DNA of 64,000 nucleotides from Molanna angustata (Eukaryota > Arthropoda > Insecta > Trichoptera > Molannidae). Made by a program: the position numbers and the translations under genes. Shown piece by piece: positions 11,946 to 23,174 of this stretch. The stretch spans positions 3,880,036 through 3,944,035 of the forward strand of contig OY754987.1 in assembly GCA_963576475.1 (NCBI GenBank), given 5' to 3'. Each line of letters begins with the position of its first letter. Position 1 is the stretch's first letter. The notes beneath the pieces were generated by a model. That model searched no databases, was not told the DNA's origin, and worked only from the letters and a program-made list of their open reading frames with translations.

Positions 11946-12469
11946 GAAATAATAAGAACAATATTTTATTACTGTTTTTTATGTCCTATAAATTGTGTTT
12001 AAATTTTGCTTATCTAAATCGTGCCATTAGCCATAAAAATAAACAGGAAATAATAGCTTTTCATAAAGGACTGACTATAAAAAGATTTAAAATGATAACT
12101 CGTTTGAACCAGTGTACCATAAATATAATATACCGAAGAAAGTAATTCGGAATATCATTATGTAATAAATATAATTCCTCAAACCGTTAACCACATTTAG
12201 GTTCTTTCAAAGATTCACTCTCCATGGAAGAACATGGGTTGAAATCATAAAACTCTAGACCAGTGGTTCTCAACCTTTTTTTATGGGGAGTCCTTTTGAT
12301 TTCTCCGTCGTTAGCTGGAACTATAAAGTTCAATAAAAAAAAGCTGTGTCAATATTTAAATAAACATGCATCAATAGTTGTTGAGTACCTATGTAATTTC
12401 TAAAAAGGTTTTTTATAATCATGTATCTTGCTTGTGCCTGCACGATTTGGAAACTATCAGGCTAACTGA

Positions 12470-12790
12470 GCAGAACATACATAAGATGAAATGCACTCAA
12501 AGATCCATGGAAATGCATATGCTAGGCGTAATAAAGAATAAGAAATGAGAAAATCAGACGCCAGACAAAAGTTGTCGATATAAATATTAAATCGAGTTGC
12601 AAAACTTAAATGGCATCTAGAAGAGGAATGCCCGATACGGAGCTATGAAGGAGACTGGGTTCAAATGCATAGGGCGACTCCAGAGGCTGTGAAGTGGCTG
12701 GCCGAACGGGAGCCAAGAGTGTAGAAGGAAAATACTCGATGACGTAGCCAAAGGTGTAGGAAAACCCGTAGCCACACAAAAATTAAAGTA
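12470..12790 (+). mobile_element. Decayed RTE-type LINE fragment
   Basis: The plus strand carries KMKCTQRSMEMHMLGV near 12485-12535, which corresponds to the LKCTQRSMERQMIGVSL block of the element at 9195-9750. It continues with a degraded form of the downstream region, including AATGGCATC and the 12700-12730 GGAGCCAAGAG part. Many frame breaks; non-functional. Confidence 0.65.
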
Positions 12791-14129
12791 AGTAATGGCA
12801 ATATCTCCCACTTATCCTCGCATGATCTCAACCTACGGTCCCAACACAATAGCACACTTACAATACCAATACACCACACACATATACTTATAAACTTACT
12901 CGTTCACAGTACATGCAGCTCGGATGTGGAATCTATTGCCGGAGAGTATCATACAAAGATGCCCTTAGTTTGATGGCATTAAAAAAAAATTTTTTCTTCG
13001 ATTTCGGTCCAAAAACATGTAGGTATAACCACAAATTTTGATTTCCTTACACACCCCCAAGGATTTTTTTATAAAATAAACAGGCTTATCATTTTTTAAG
13101 TTAATATATCATTAAATAGATGGTCGTAATGAAAACCTATTGACATCTATCTGTGAATATCTACCTAATTAATGTTTATTGTAATTCTCTTGGCTCTAAA
13201 AATATATTAATTTCCACTACTGTATTTGAGTGGGGCGTAAAACATACCACTATCAAATCATCTGAAGTCACACTTTTTATCCACATAACCACAAACTCAC
13301 ATATTTTTCCCTTTGTTAGTGTATAATACATGAATTAAACCATTTTTGTGGTAGGTATATAGGGTGTGTTCCACTTTTTACCTTTGTCTGCCTAACTAGG
13401 AATAATTCCCGTTTAAAGGCAGCCAATTTATTTTTTGTTTATTTAATAGTTTTCTTCCGAAACAAATATATGTTCTGAATGATGAAAACATTATTAAACA
13501 ATATATCTAAATGCTTCACCCTTTAATAAAAAGAAATAAAAAACAAAAAAATATTTTACCTAAGAAACAGATTGAGCATAAATATCTAGTAGATTAAGTC
13601 AGATAGTATAGATTTGAAACATAATAATAGTATTAATAATAATAAAAAAAAATAATAAATAATTTTTTTTTTCATAAAACAAACTACAAATCACATCAAC
13701 TGGAAAAGCACTTATTAACACAAAAAATATATCAAGATATACAAAGTAAAGTATATGAAACATTTAAACATATATATACGTTAAGTTTAGTTCTGATTGT
13801 TTTCTTCCAATGTTTATAAGCCAGTTTTTTATATATTTTTTTAGGAGAGGTATACTCATACTTTTACAATCACTAGGTAGGGAGTTATATATTCTTGGAT
13901 CTATCTATCTAGTGTATTATATTTTTTTTTTGTATTATTTTTGTTTTTATATTTATTTGTATTTTTAATTTCTTTTTATTTTGTATTCTCTTGTTAATTA
14001 TTCCTGTAACTGATTGAATTTACTATGGTGGTAGACTGGTAGAAATTGCCTGCGGGCAATAACTCCGCCACGTTGTCTTTTCGCACTAAAAGTTTTTGAT
14101 TATTAATTATTTATTATTAATTATTAATT
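12791..14129. other. AT-rich stretch with a possible LINE 3' UTR
   Basis: No coding sequence recognised. Near 14025-14085 the motif GACTGGTAGAAATTGCCTGC followed by a GGCAATAA...CCGCCA hairpin-like stretch resembles 3' UTRs of lepidopteran Jockey-type LINEs. That resemblance is from memory and weak. Confidence 0.3.
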
Positions 14130-14355
14130 AATGTGCGGGTCATGTTGCCACACAGGAAATGAACAGATCCACAATTCTGAAATGGAGAAGATTGGATATA
14201 AAAAAGGAAATAGCCCGGCCTCAGAAAAGGTGGGCTGATTATACCTATAATTATTGTCCCCGTCGCTGGAAGGACACGGGTCAAAAATCCCAAAATAAAT
14301 ACGAAAGGAAGTTCTTAGAAGAGGTCTAAATTAAGCGTTGGAGAGAAGGCTGAAG
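14130..14355 (+). mobile_element. Decayed RTE-type LINE C-terminal fragment
   Basis: Plus-strand pieces read CGSCCH..., then IARPQKRWADY, RRWKDTGQKSQNK and RKFLEEV-IKRW, matching GRPQKRWADDI and KLLEEAYIQQW of the copy at 9195-9750. Stops and frame changes throughout. Confidence 0.7.
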
Positions 14356-14439
14356 GAATATATATATTTTTAGTAAAATATATTCTGCGTGTAGCACAAA
14401 GAAAAATGGAAAGGATAATGTTTAATCGAATATTTTTTT

Positions 14440-15195
14440 ATTATTGCATATGCGCAAACATTGGATTTTTTTCCCTGTCGGGAGTGAAATATATGTTTTA
14501 ACAGATTTTTAATTATCTCAATAGAGACGAAGTTGGAATATTTACTGTAGGAGAACCGGGAAATCAAGGCCAAAGTAAATATTACAACTTCGTCTCTATT
14601 GAGATAATTAAAAATCTGTTAAAAAATGTCTTTGACTCCCGACAGGGAAAAAAAATCCAATGTTTGCGCATATGCAATAATAAAAAATATTCGATTACTT
14701 ACACATTGGTAAAAGTAGGTAAATAAGACAAAAATGACCTTATAAGTCTGGCGCAATTCAGGGGTGACTTCTATGCGAAAAATGCATTTGTCACCTCAGG
14801 TATAAGAATTGTTGCTCTCATTATTTACAAAAAACCAATTCTCTCAATAGATGGCGTTACAACAAAAATAAATAAAAATAATAATTATGTTGTTCATAAT
14901 TTCACATATAGATGGCTGTTGTAAAAATTCCTTATTTTCAAGCGAAAAGAATTTCAGTATTACAATATATAGAACTTTCAAAATTGAATTGATAGGGATC
15001 TCATTAAAAAAGCATAATTGGTGAACGTTGCGCAAGCGCATAAAGTGATCACGTAAACCAGCCGATGACAGGTCGTAAGCCCTGTAGGTGCCTTGATTTC
15101 CCGGTTCTCCTACAGTAAATATTCCAACTTCGTCTCTATTGCGATAATTAAAAATCTGTTAAAAATATCTTTGACTCCCGACAGGGAATCTGTTA
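14440..15195. mobile_element. Composite inverted-repeat element, copy 1
   Basis: An arm of about 110 bp (14443-14556; GCATATGCGCAAACATTGG ... AGACGAAGTTGGAATATTT) is followed after a 25-bp spacer containing GAGAACCGGGAAATCAAGG by its inverse (14580-14690). A unique-looking 400-bp body follows, then a third partial arm at 15110-15200. The same arrangement recurs at 44515-45235, and parts at 2998 and 61620-61875. It encodes nothing convincing. The class is unknown; nested insertion of one element into another copy of itself would explain the arms. Confidence 0.8.
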
Positions 15196-15309
15196 AAAAA
15201 AAATAATCGGTAAGTATATTGTATGAAACAGCAAACTGTTTTATGTTGGCCACACTATCTTTCATATCATACTATCATTTCTATCTTTCATGGACCATAC
15301 TGTCATAAT

Positions 15310-17464
15310 AATAATAATAATAAGGACAATTTATAAAGCGCCGTTTAGTGACAACCGTGGTCACCTCAAGGGCGCTTTCAGTTTGCAAAAAATAATTTAA
15401 AATTAGTCCTATAGCTAACACATTGAAAATGGTGAAACATAAAACTTAAAAAAATACAATAAGTTAAAATTAAGTTAAAATTAGTCCTATAGCTAACACA
15501 TTGAAAATGGTGAAATATAAAACTTAAAAAAATACCTAGAAATCACAAATTAATCTTGTTACATAATCCAGATGAAATTAATTATAAAAAATAGTCGATT
15601 CAAAGTAAACCGGCATAATATTTATTTAGTACACATAATATTATTGAACGGATGAAGGACAATCTGGATACGACTTGCGGAAAAGATGAGTTTTTAATTT
15701 CTTCTTGAATTCATTGATATTTTCGGCACATCTTATATCCATTGGAAGATTGTTCCATGACTTTGGTCCAGAAACGCCAAAAGATCGATATATGTAGGTA
15801 TTTTGGCTTATTTGTGAGATTGGTTTCTACTAGTTTTTTATTAGATTGGGTCATTGATCTTAGCGTACTTTGTTTATTGTTAGGTGAAAATGGAACACAA
15901 AGTTCCGATATATATTCCGGGGCCATGCTATTGAGGGCTTTAAAGACAAGGAGACATGTTTTAAATTATATACGTTCTGGGCTCTTCAGCCAATGAAGTT
16001 TGTGAAGTGTTGGTGAGATATGCGAGAAACGATCAATCTGGTAAATATAACGGGCTGCTGCATTGAGGATGAGTTGTATTCTATGGATTTGGTATTGCGG
16101 TAAGTGTGCTAATATGGCGTTACAATAATCTACACGGGAAACTATTATAGAATTTATAAGGACCTTAGCAGCATTTGTCGAGAGACACCTTCGAATAGGT
16201 CTAAGTTGTCTGAGAAAGTAACAACTTTGTCTGACTATGGAAGAAATGTGTTTATCCATAGAGAGTGCACTGTCGATATGTATACCAAGAAATTTTACGC
16301 AGTTAGAAGGAGTAATTTCGACATTTTGAATTAAAATGGGGTCATTATTTATGTATTGTTGCCTGCGAGGTGAGGCAAGCCAAAGGAACTCAGTTTTTGT
16401 TGGGTTCAGTTTTAGCTTGTTCTTACACATCCAGGTGGATATCTGATTTATGCATGTGGATACCTCGTGTGTTAAATGATATTTAAATTCAGGTGAACAT
16501 ACTTGAACAGTATGCGGTCATCTGCATAGGCATGTGTGTTGAAACCAAGATTTTGAACAAGATTTTCCAACTGATTGGTATATAAATTAAAGAGAATTGG
16601 TCCAAGTACAGAACCTTGTGGGACCCCGTATAAGGAGGTAATATTATTTGTGGTACTATCTTTAAATACAACTTTGTATTTACGGTCTACTAAGTAGGAA
16701 GACAGCCATGCAATGCAGTCATTACCCAAGCCAAATTCATGTCTAAGTTTAGAAAAGAGAATATTATGGTCTACAGTATCGAAAGCAGCGCTCATATCTA
16801 AAAATGAAATTAGGGTAATCTTACCTGATTCAGCTTGAATGATTTAGTCAGACAAAATTCTTACTGTGGCCGTTTCCGTAGAGTGGAATTTTCTATAGGC
16901 AGATTGATTTCTGGCCAGAAACTTATCAGAATCCAAGAAGTTGGTCAGTTGAGAGGATATAACTTTTTCTAAAATTTTTGACAAAAACGGTATATTCGAG
17001 ATCGGACGATAGTTTTCCGTGGAATTCGGATCCAGATTATTCTTTTTCAAAATCGGTGTGATAATCGATTGTTTTAACAAATTAGGAACTACTCTTAACT
17101 CTATTGATTGATTAATAATATATAAAATGTAGTTTAAAAGTTCATTTACACAGCTTTTTAGTAACCAAGTTGGTAACGGATCTAAGATACATTGTTTATT
17201 TGGTTGAGAATTTATGATTTTTTTAAGAGACACAGCATCTACTTTTTGAAAATTATTTAATATTCTAGTGTGTCGGGAAGTCTGAGAATTATTGGATGAG
17301 CCTTGGTTGGAATCTAGGAGTTCTGCCTCAGATCTTATATTTTCCACTTTTGTTTTGAATTTATTGGCAAGTACTTCAGCATTAAGTGATGAATCAGCTG
17401 ATTTCTGTGCTTCTCCGCAAATGCGGTGCATATGCATATGCATGTCATAAGCCTGTGGGGGCAA
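15310..17464 (-). mobile_element. CR1/L2-like LINE, 5'-truncated, inactive
   Basis: Three minus-strand open pieces make one decayed ORF2. At 17464-16844: the RT N-terminal part with DPLPTWLLK, PILKKNNLD and ENYRPISNIPFLSKILEKVI. At 16795-16472: AAFDTVDH (motif A), GVPQGSVLGPILFNLY and the catalytic YADD. At 16430-15966: LNPTKTEFLWLAS and VKFLGIHID. The end is out of frame near 15780-15660 (SGPKSWNNLPMDIR, then a FKKKLKTHLF-type tail). A TAA interrupts the frame near 16843 and at least two frameshifts follow. The 3' UTR holds a 79-bp tandem duplication (15399-15537) and ends CACTAAACGGCGCTT...TTATTATTATTA, as at 28600-28790. Confidence 0.88.
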
Positions 17465-17506
17465 CTTGTGTCCGCGGTCCTCCAGTTGGAAATCAATGCT
17501 TTAGAC

Positions 17507-18084
17507 TAAATAAAATTTCGGCAAAAATTCATTTTTTTGTATGCTTAGAGGAAAAATGATTTGAAGTTAATCTAGGTCAAAAAATGGAATAAAATAAAAT
17601 CAGGTAAATAGTTAAATATTTAACATACCAAGATGCCTTGCGATGGTTCGGACATATTGAAAGAATGGACAATATAGTCCGATAAAGGGTATTATGCAAA
17701 TTTTGAAACAATTTGTAACGCCCTAACAAATATGAGAAGAGAATGTTAACTATGAGTTCCATCGTAATATTTTTGTGTACATGGCGTACCTACTTTGAAA
17801 TTTCGTTTCATCTGAACAGCACCGAGAAAATGGTTTTGATCGACATCATATTGATATACCTAATATTTTGTTTAAAATTAATTTACTTGGATATTGTTTA
17901 TATGTAGATCTGATTATTTTTTATAAATATCCTCCCGTTTCTTCTCTATGATTTTCAAAACGCTCTCACATTCTGGACTAAAAAAAAAAATTACATACAC
18001 TGTACGTAATACAAATGCAAGTACGCACCTGCTACCTAAAAATGACCAATCTTTAAATAAAAAAAATCGTAATTGTCAACCGTA
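17507..18084. other. Intronic AT-rich stretch
   Basis: At 17640-17680 the plus strand reads DALRWFGHIERMDN, a tiny RTE-type remnant. Otherwise nothing recognised. Confidence 0.45.
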
Positions 18085-18122
18085 TGAGGTGGAAGGTTAG
18101 TGTTGGCCACAACCCACCCGTT
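18085..18122 (+). repeat. Family X, right-end fragment
   Basis: GGTTAGTGTTGGCCACAACC then CACCCG matches the right terminus of the dispersed repeat called family X here (full copy at 27950-28505). Confidence 0.6.
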
Positions 18123-18389
18123 TACTTTGAAAATTTTAACTAAAATATCATCATTAATTTTTCATTGAATGCATTCAAAGCATTCGTGTTGCATTCAAAC
18201 GTATGAAGTATTACAAAAAAAGCATTTGATTACTATATCGTTACAGCTTTAATGTATAGCCTGTTAAATACTTTAAATATAATGTATGCATTTATAAAAA
18301 ATGTCAAAAAATAAGTTTACATACACATCTGGACGTCAAATAAAAATATGGAGATTTTTCTATCCCAAAGATTATATTTTGATGGGTTT

Positions 18390-18835
18390 TTACCATAGGA
18401 GACATAGTGGGGAGTTGTGAATTCACAATTTTTATGGTCATTTTTCATTGCATATTATTAACAAGTATCATACTGAGATTGTATTCTGAAAGTTTCATCA
18501 CAATGTATCTGCGTATGTGTGTGCTGTGTGTTATGTCCTATGAACGGCATGTTTATTCTACTTTATCGATTATAGACTAAAGTACTCATTCGATTCATTT
18601 CAAATTTAGTAAATTGGTATATCTAATACTCGCTTAGACCCCATAAGATATTGCAGGATATCTGATCAGTAATTCTCAATTTTTTAAATTCCCAAATACT
18701 TCAAAGTGACTCCGAGCTCGAGAAACTTAAAAGTCGATATTTTTATTATCAAATCGCTACATCACTTTTATAAAATGGCAATGTAGAATCATCAAGTTTA
18801 CATACTAAAATATTTTAATCTAAAATAATATTATA
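18390..18835 (+). mobile_element. Family X repeat, left part of an interrupted copy
   Basis: Begins ATAGTGGGGAGTTGTGA and runs through ATTGTATTCTGAAAGTTTCA and TTATCGATTATAGACTAAAG, parallel to 27950-28400. The right part of the same copy appears at 20160-20262, so about 1.3 kb, including an 83-bp array, has been inserted between them. No coding capacity; class unknown. Confidence 0.75.
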
Positions 18836-19299
18836 AGCTAAAACAAATAATATATATGATTAATAATGGTGGATGTCGTTCAAACCAACGAATTGTTCAA
18901 TCTATGCCACTCATTATAATTGTTTCGTTCATTCTAATGCCACATTTGTAACGAATTTGTTGTCTTTATTTTTATATATTTATTTTCATTCTCTATTTTT
19001 TCTCGGGCGAACGAACAGGTAGTATATTGCATGTAAATTTACAACGCACCCAATAACAAGTTGCTATATTCTGGAGACTTGTGAAGTTTATCTTCTGACA
19101 GATCCAGACAGTAAACTTAATCAAAAACTGTATCTCTACCAGGAATACAGTTTTGATAACTAATTAATAATAAATATTTGAGTGTTTTGTGTGTGTGATG
19201 ATTCAAATCGTTCGTGAACGAATCATTTTAATATGCATCATCACTAGATATTATTGCATCTATTTGATATGCTCAGAGACAGAACCACCCTGAATTTTT

Positions 19300-20100
19300 T
19301 TCTAGTGAAACAGGAAAAACTAGACGAAAATTCAAAATCAATATACCAAAGAAAAATATAACTGCAGCACAGAAATTACTGTCATATAGGGGAATATTAT
19401 TTTACAATGACCTGCCCACTTCCATTAGAGAAATAAAAATACAACTGCAGCACAGAAATTACTGTCATATAGGGGAATATTATTTTACAATGACCTGCCC
19501 ACTTCCATTAGAGAAATAAAAATACAACTGCAGCACAGAAATTACTGTCATATAGGGGAATATTATTTTACAATGACCTGCCCACTTCCATTAGAGAAAT
19601 AAAAATACAACTGCAGCACAGAAATTACTGTCATATAGGGGAATATTATTTTACAATGACCTGCCCACTTCCATTAGAGAAATAAAAATATAACTGCAGC
19701 ACAGAAATTACTGTCATATAGGGGAATATTATTTTACAATGACCTGCCCACTTCCATTAGAGAAATAAAAATACAACTGCAGCACAGAAATTACTGTCAT
19801 ATAGGGGAATATTATTTTACAATGACCTGCCCACTTCCATTAGAGAAATAAAAATACAACTGCAGCACAGAAATTACTGTCATATAGGGGAATATTATTT
19901 TACAATGACCTGCCCACTTCCATTAGAGAAATAAAAATACAACTGCAGCACAGAAATTACTGTCATATAGGGGAATATTATTTTACAATGACCTGCCCAC
20001 TTCCATTAGAGAAATAAAACATCAACAAAACATTTAAAATACCATTAAAAGGTCATATTTTTGGCAATTCATGATTCAACAAGTTGAATTTTTCTTGTGT
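19300..20100 (+). repeat. 83-bp tandem array (8 copies) made from a LINE C-terminal coding segment
   Basis: Eight nearly identical 83-bp units start at about 19361, 19444, 19527, 19610, 19693, 19776, 19859 and 19942. Within one unit the plus strand reads TAAQKLLSYRGILFYNDLP followed by TSIREIK, the conserved F-x-x-x-G-P/I-x-x-W/Y-N-x-L-P ending of Jockey/CR1-group ORF2 proteins. The sequence just left (KTRRKFKINIPKKN) and just right (KTFKIPLKG in another frame) continues that ending. Since 83 is not a multiple of 3, the array shifts frame at each unit. Units differ by at most single bases, so amplification is recent. Confidence 0.9.
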
Positions 20101-20159
20101 ATGTATATACGATACTCTGCTATCGAGCACGACTTTTTAATTCTACCGAAAGAGAAAAA

Positions 20160-20262
20160 AATGTTATTAATAAAAAATATTATTTCATAAAAGGCTGAAA
20201 ATTTTCCATACAAAATTTGGGTGACTTGGTAGTGAGGAGTATCGCGTTGGCCCACTCGTTTT
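20160..20262 (+). mobile_element. Family X repeat, right part of an interrupted copy
   Basis: GGCTGAAAATTTTCCATACA, then CAAAATTTGGGTGACTTGG and GTGAGGAGTATCGCGTTGG ending CCCACTCGTTTTT, parallel to 28400-28505. It completes the copy whose left part is at 18390-18835. Confidence 0.7.
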
Positions 20263-20393
20263 TAGATGCAGTATTAAACACAAATTAGAAAAGTCATAAG
20301 GAGTATATGAATTGACATTGCTGCAGGCTTATTCTATTTTTCATTTCGTGTCATTTATCGTTACGTTTCTAAAGTATATCACTTAGGTATATT

Positions 20394-20539
20394 GTCCTAT
20401 TCTGATTCGTCTAAATTTATCCGGCTGAATTTCGGTATGTATATGGGAAATGTCAAAAAATTAGCTGTATTTATACGGGACTCATTACGTCACACGTCAT
20501 TACGTCGATTAAGTACTTTGAAACGAATCAGAATAGGAC
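20394..20539. mobile_element. Short MITE with 17-bp terminal inverted repeats
   Basis: Ends GTCCTATTCTGATTCGT and its exact inverse complement ACGAATCAGAATAGGAC; 146 bp. A second member, diverged, is at 63425-63596. No coding capacity. Target duplication unclear (possibly TA). Confidence 0.75.
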
Positions 20540-20900
20540 ATAGTATTATTTTTAAGTGAAAATTACTAATGAACCTTATTAATGATGAATTGTAAATTTT
20601 CTGAGCTCTTCCCCGAAGCACATGGCTTCCTAATTTTCACGGATTTCTGGTATTTTTTCTTATAAACTATTTATCTATTATTTCAATTTTTTCCCAGTAC
20701 ATGTCACGCCTATATACACATTTTAATTTAATTACACCTGACTCTCTGTACTTTCAACTAACTTCCCGACCATTCAGAGATCAGAAACATTCAGAATTTG
20801 TGTATTACAAAGGACAATGTACGTTTGCTAAAATTTTCTAGCTTGATTCATTTGATACTTTGATTAAATTGAACAATTTTGTATTTTTTAAAAACTTTGT

Positions 20901-21554
20901 TTAAGGGGGGGACTGCTGCCAACGTACCTATTTTTCAATTTGTTTCGTTTTGAAAAAAATAATTTAGATAGTTTTGGTATTCATAAAGAAAAATGTATCT
21001 TTACTTTTTGATAATGTACTGTATAAATTCTTGTAGAAAAAAAATGGCATACCCCGATTTTCAACGTTTATCTTATATTTTTAATAAAATATAAGGTATA
21101 GTTCAACATATTTTTTTTTAAATTAAAGAAGACAAAAATATCTAGAAAAATACGATGTGACGTTGCATTAATGCTTCAGGTTTAGAAAATAAACCTAAAA
21201 AACATTTATATTCCATTCAGCGCTATTGCGAAATATAAGTTTTTTTGGTTTTGATGCATTAATGCAACGTCATATCATATTTTTCCAGGTATATTGTTCT
21301 TCTTTAATTTATAAAAAAAATATTGCTCTTTACCATATATTTTTTTAAAAATTTAAGATAAATGTCTAAAACCGGGATATGCTTATTATTTTCCTACAAG
21401 AATATAAACAGAACATAATCAAAAACTTAATGTATATTTCTCTTTATTAATATCCAAACAAACTAGGTTATTTTTTTCAAAATGATTCGTTTAGTAATAA
21501 TGATGGTATATCAAATCGAAAAAATAGGTACGTTGGCAGCAGTCACCCTCTTAA
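20901..21554. mobile_element. TTAA-flanked foldback element, complete copy
   Basis: TTAA at 20901-20904 and 21551-21554. Termini are GGGGGGGACTGCTGCCAACG and the inverse CGTTGGCAGCAGTCACCCTC. The arms are about 300 bp each, with blocks CATACCCCGATTTTCAACG and GTGACGTTGCATTAATGC mirrored about the centre near 21230. No open frame. TTAA target and GC-rich tips fit piggyBac-type mobilisation in trans. Confidence 0.82.
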
Positions 21555-22008
21555 TAATTATTGAATCATTTTTTTCTTGTTATTTAAACATAATAAATAT
21601 GTTTACATAATACGCTTGTTTGCGAGAACAACGACATAAGTCATAAATCCGATTTTTGAGTTAATAATGCAGAAATGTTGTGTTTATCAATATTCATGTC
21701 GTCTCCAATTCTCAGTAATCTCTATAAATACGAGAGAAACAGCACAATATGTCGTTGTTTCACTGTCATATATTCACTGTAATATTGATAACATTTATTT
21801 ATTTATTTATTTAAAGGACAACATACAGCATATAATAAATTATAAAACATAAAGATAATTTGATTAAGAATAAAGCCAATTACAGGTTGTCGCTGAAGTT
21901 ACTGTAGTATATTAAGATATATTAGGAATGGTTACATATTATGGTGAGATATTGTGTGAATGATGTGTGCAATTGCATATATAAATGTGTCAGTATAATT
22001 AAGTGCTT
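21555..22008. other. Intronic AT-rich stretch
   Basis: Contains an ATTT microsatellite near 21787-21812. Nothing else recognised. Confidence 0.5.
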
Positions 22009-22118
22009 CTTCTTCTTTCGTGTCAGCAACGCATTGTTGCGTTGCTGTGGTGGAAGGATTGGCCAGAGAATTTCTGTTACCAGGGGGCACCGCGTGGAGG
22101 TTCCTTCCGTGCTCCCAA
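22009..22118 (-). mobile_element. Very short LINE or SINE 3' end (GAA tail), copy 1
   Basis: A 107-bp block running from a TTCTTC repeat (minus-strand GAA tail) through GTCAGCAACGCATTGTTGCG to CCTTCCGTGCTCCC is essentially identical to 27042-27150. A GAA tail plus extreme 5' truncation fits a dead-on-arrival RTE-type copy. The block also has internal inverted symmetry (GCAACGC...GCGTTGC). Confidence 0.65.
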
Positions 22119-22129
22119 ATAAGAATTAT

Positions 22130-22497
22130 CATTACGCAATGGCGCTGAATGGAAAATAAATGTTTTTTAGGTTTATTTACTAAACCTGAAGCATTAATGC
22201 AACGTCACATCATATTTTTCTAGATATTTTTGTTTTCTTTAATTTAAAAAATATATATTACTCTACGCCTTATAGTTTATTAAAAATATATGATAAACGT
22301 TGAAAATCGGGGTATGCCATTATTTTTCTACAAGAATTTATACAGAACATTATCAAAAAGTTAAGGTATATTATTTCTTATTAATATCCAAACTATCTAA
22401 ATTATTTTTTTCAAAACGATTTGATAAGAAATAATGATGGTATATCAAATTGAAAAATAGGTACGTTGGCAGCAGTCCTCCCCTTAAGTACGTATCT
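22130..22497. mobile_element. TTAA-flanked foldback element, half copy
   Basis: Starts near the element's centre (CAATGGCGCTGAATGGAAAA) and runs through one arm to CAGCAGTCCTCCCC and TTAA (22494-22497). It is very similar to the left arm of 7918-8417, inverted. The other arm is absent. Confidence 0.78.
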
Positions 22498-23174
22498 GAA
22501 TAAACAAGAGATCCCACCAGGCAATTCCTGTTTGTGGGTATTACAAAAATCATTAGTTTTATAAAGTTATTCATCTTCAGTGCACAATTACTTAACTTAG
22601 GTATATAAATCATATTCCTGTTTCAATAATTTTACAAATATTTTTATTTTTTTAGCATAAAAAATATTATAATCCTATGTAATGATTTCACTTCGCTTTG
22701 GTGCAGTTTATACGATTACCCGTAAAACAGCGGCGTATATTTGCTAAAGCGTATAATCCTTTGTGATATAAATTGTTATGTTACGTGAGTGAGGGAATAA
22801 GCCCGCTCACGTAATATGTATTTGATTCGCCCATATTTTTGTATCGTTAACTTTTAAGAATAGCTAAAAAAATATTCACAACTATAAATCGTAAATAACG
22901 GAGAAGTGTCAATTTTTTTAGTATTTTTTTATGTCTGGCTTTAACGAATAAATTATGGTGGTAACCTTAAATTTTTCTAACGGGCAAAAGAGCAGTAAAA
23001 CCCCTGTTTGCTTTCGTTTCATGACTTGGTATTTTGTTCATGTTCATTCATTCATTCATACCAACACGGTATATCCCACAAGGGTAATGAATTTACCAGT
23101 GGCAGGTGTATTACCTTCTTTAGCACGACAGATGCGCGCATACCCACACGCACATTCTCGTCTCACAGTGAAAA
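22498..23174. other. Intronic stretch left of the 108-bp array
   Basis: A short hairpin TTACGTGAG / CTCACGTAA occurs at 22781-22813. From about 23050 the sequence becomes less AT-rich (GCACGACAGATGCGCGCATA region) and leads into the array, possibly the source repeat from which the array grew. No gene recognised. Confidence 0.45.

Larger units (their letters stand above)
12261..17498. mobile_element. Probable old hAT element filled with nested insertions
   Basis: The left end CAGTGGTTCTCAACC matches the common hAT terminal sequence. The right end at 17498, reverse complemented, reads CATTGATTTCCAACT, about 10 of 15 identical. Flanking 8-mers CTCTAGAC (12253-12260) and CTTTAGAC (17499-17506) agree at 7 of 8 positions, the expected hAT duplication length. 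Inside are RTE pieces, a composite inverted repeat and a CR1/L2-like LINE; no transposase is seen. The two ends could instead belong to two separate elements. Confidence 0.45.

Noticed and set aside
14844..15041. 65-codon frame conserved at 44892-45107 (71 codons)
   Set aside because: The two are similar because the whole repeat is copied. Differences include non-conservative changes and different C-termini, so coding conservation is not shown.
19352..20027. CRISPR-like array
   Set aside because: Units are contiguous and identical, with no variable spacers, and the genome is eukaryotic. The same applies to the other tandem arrays here.
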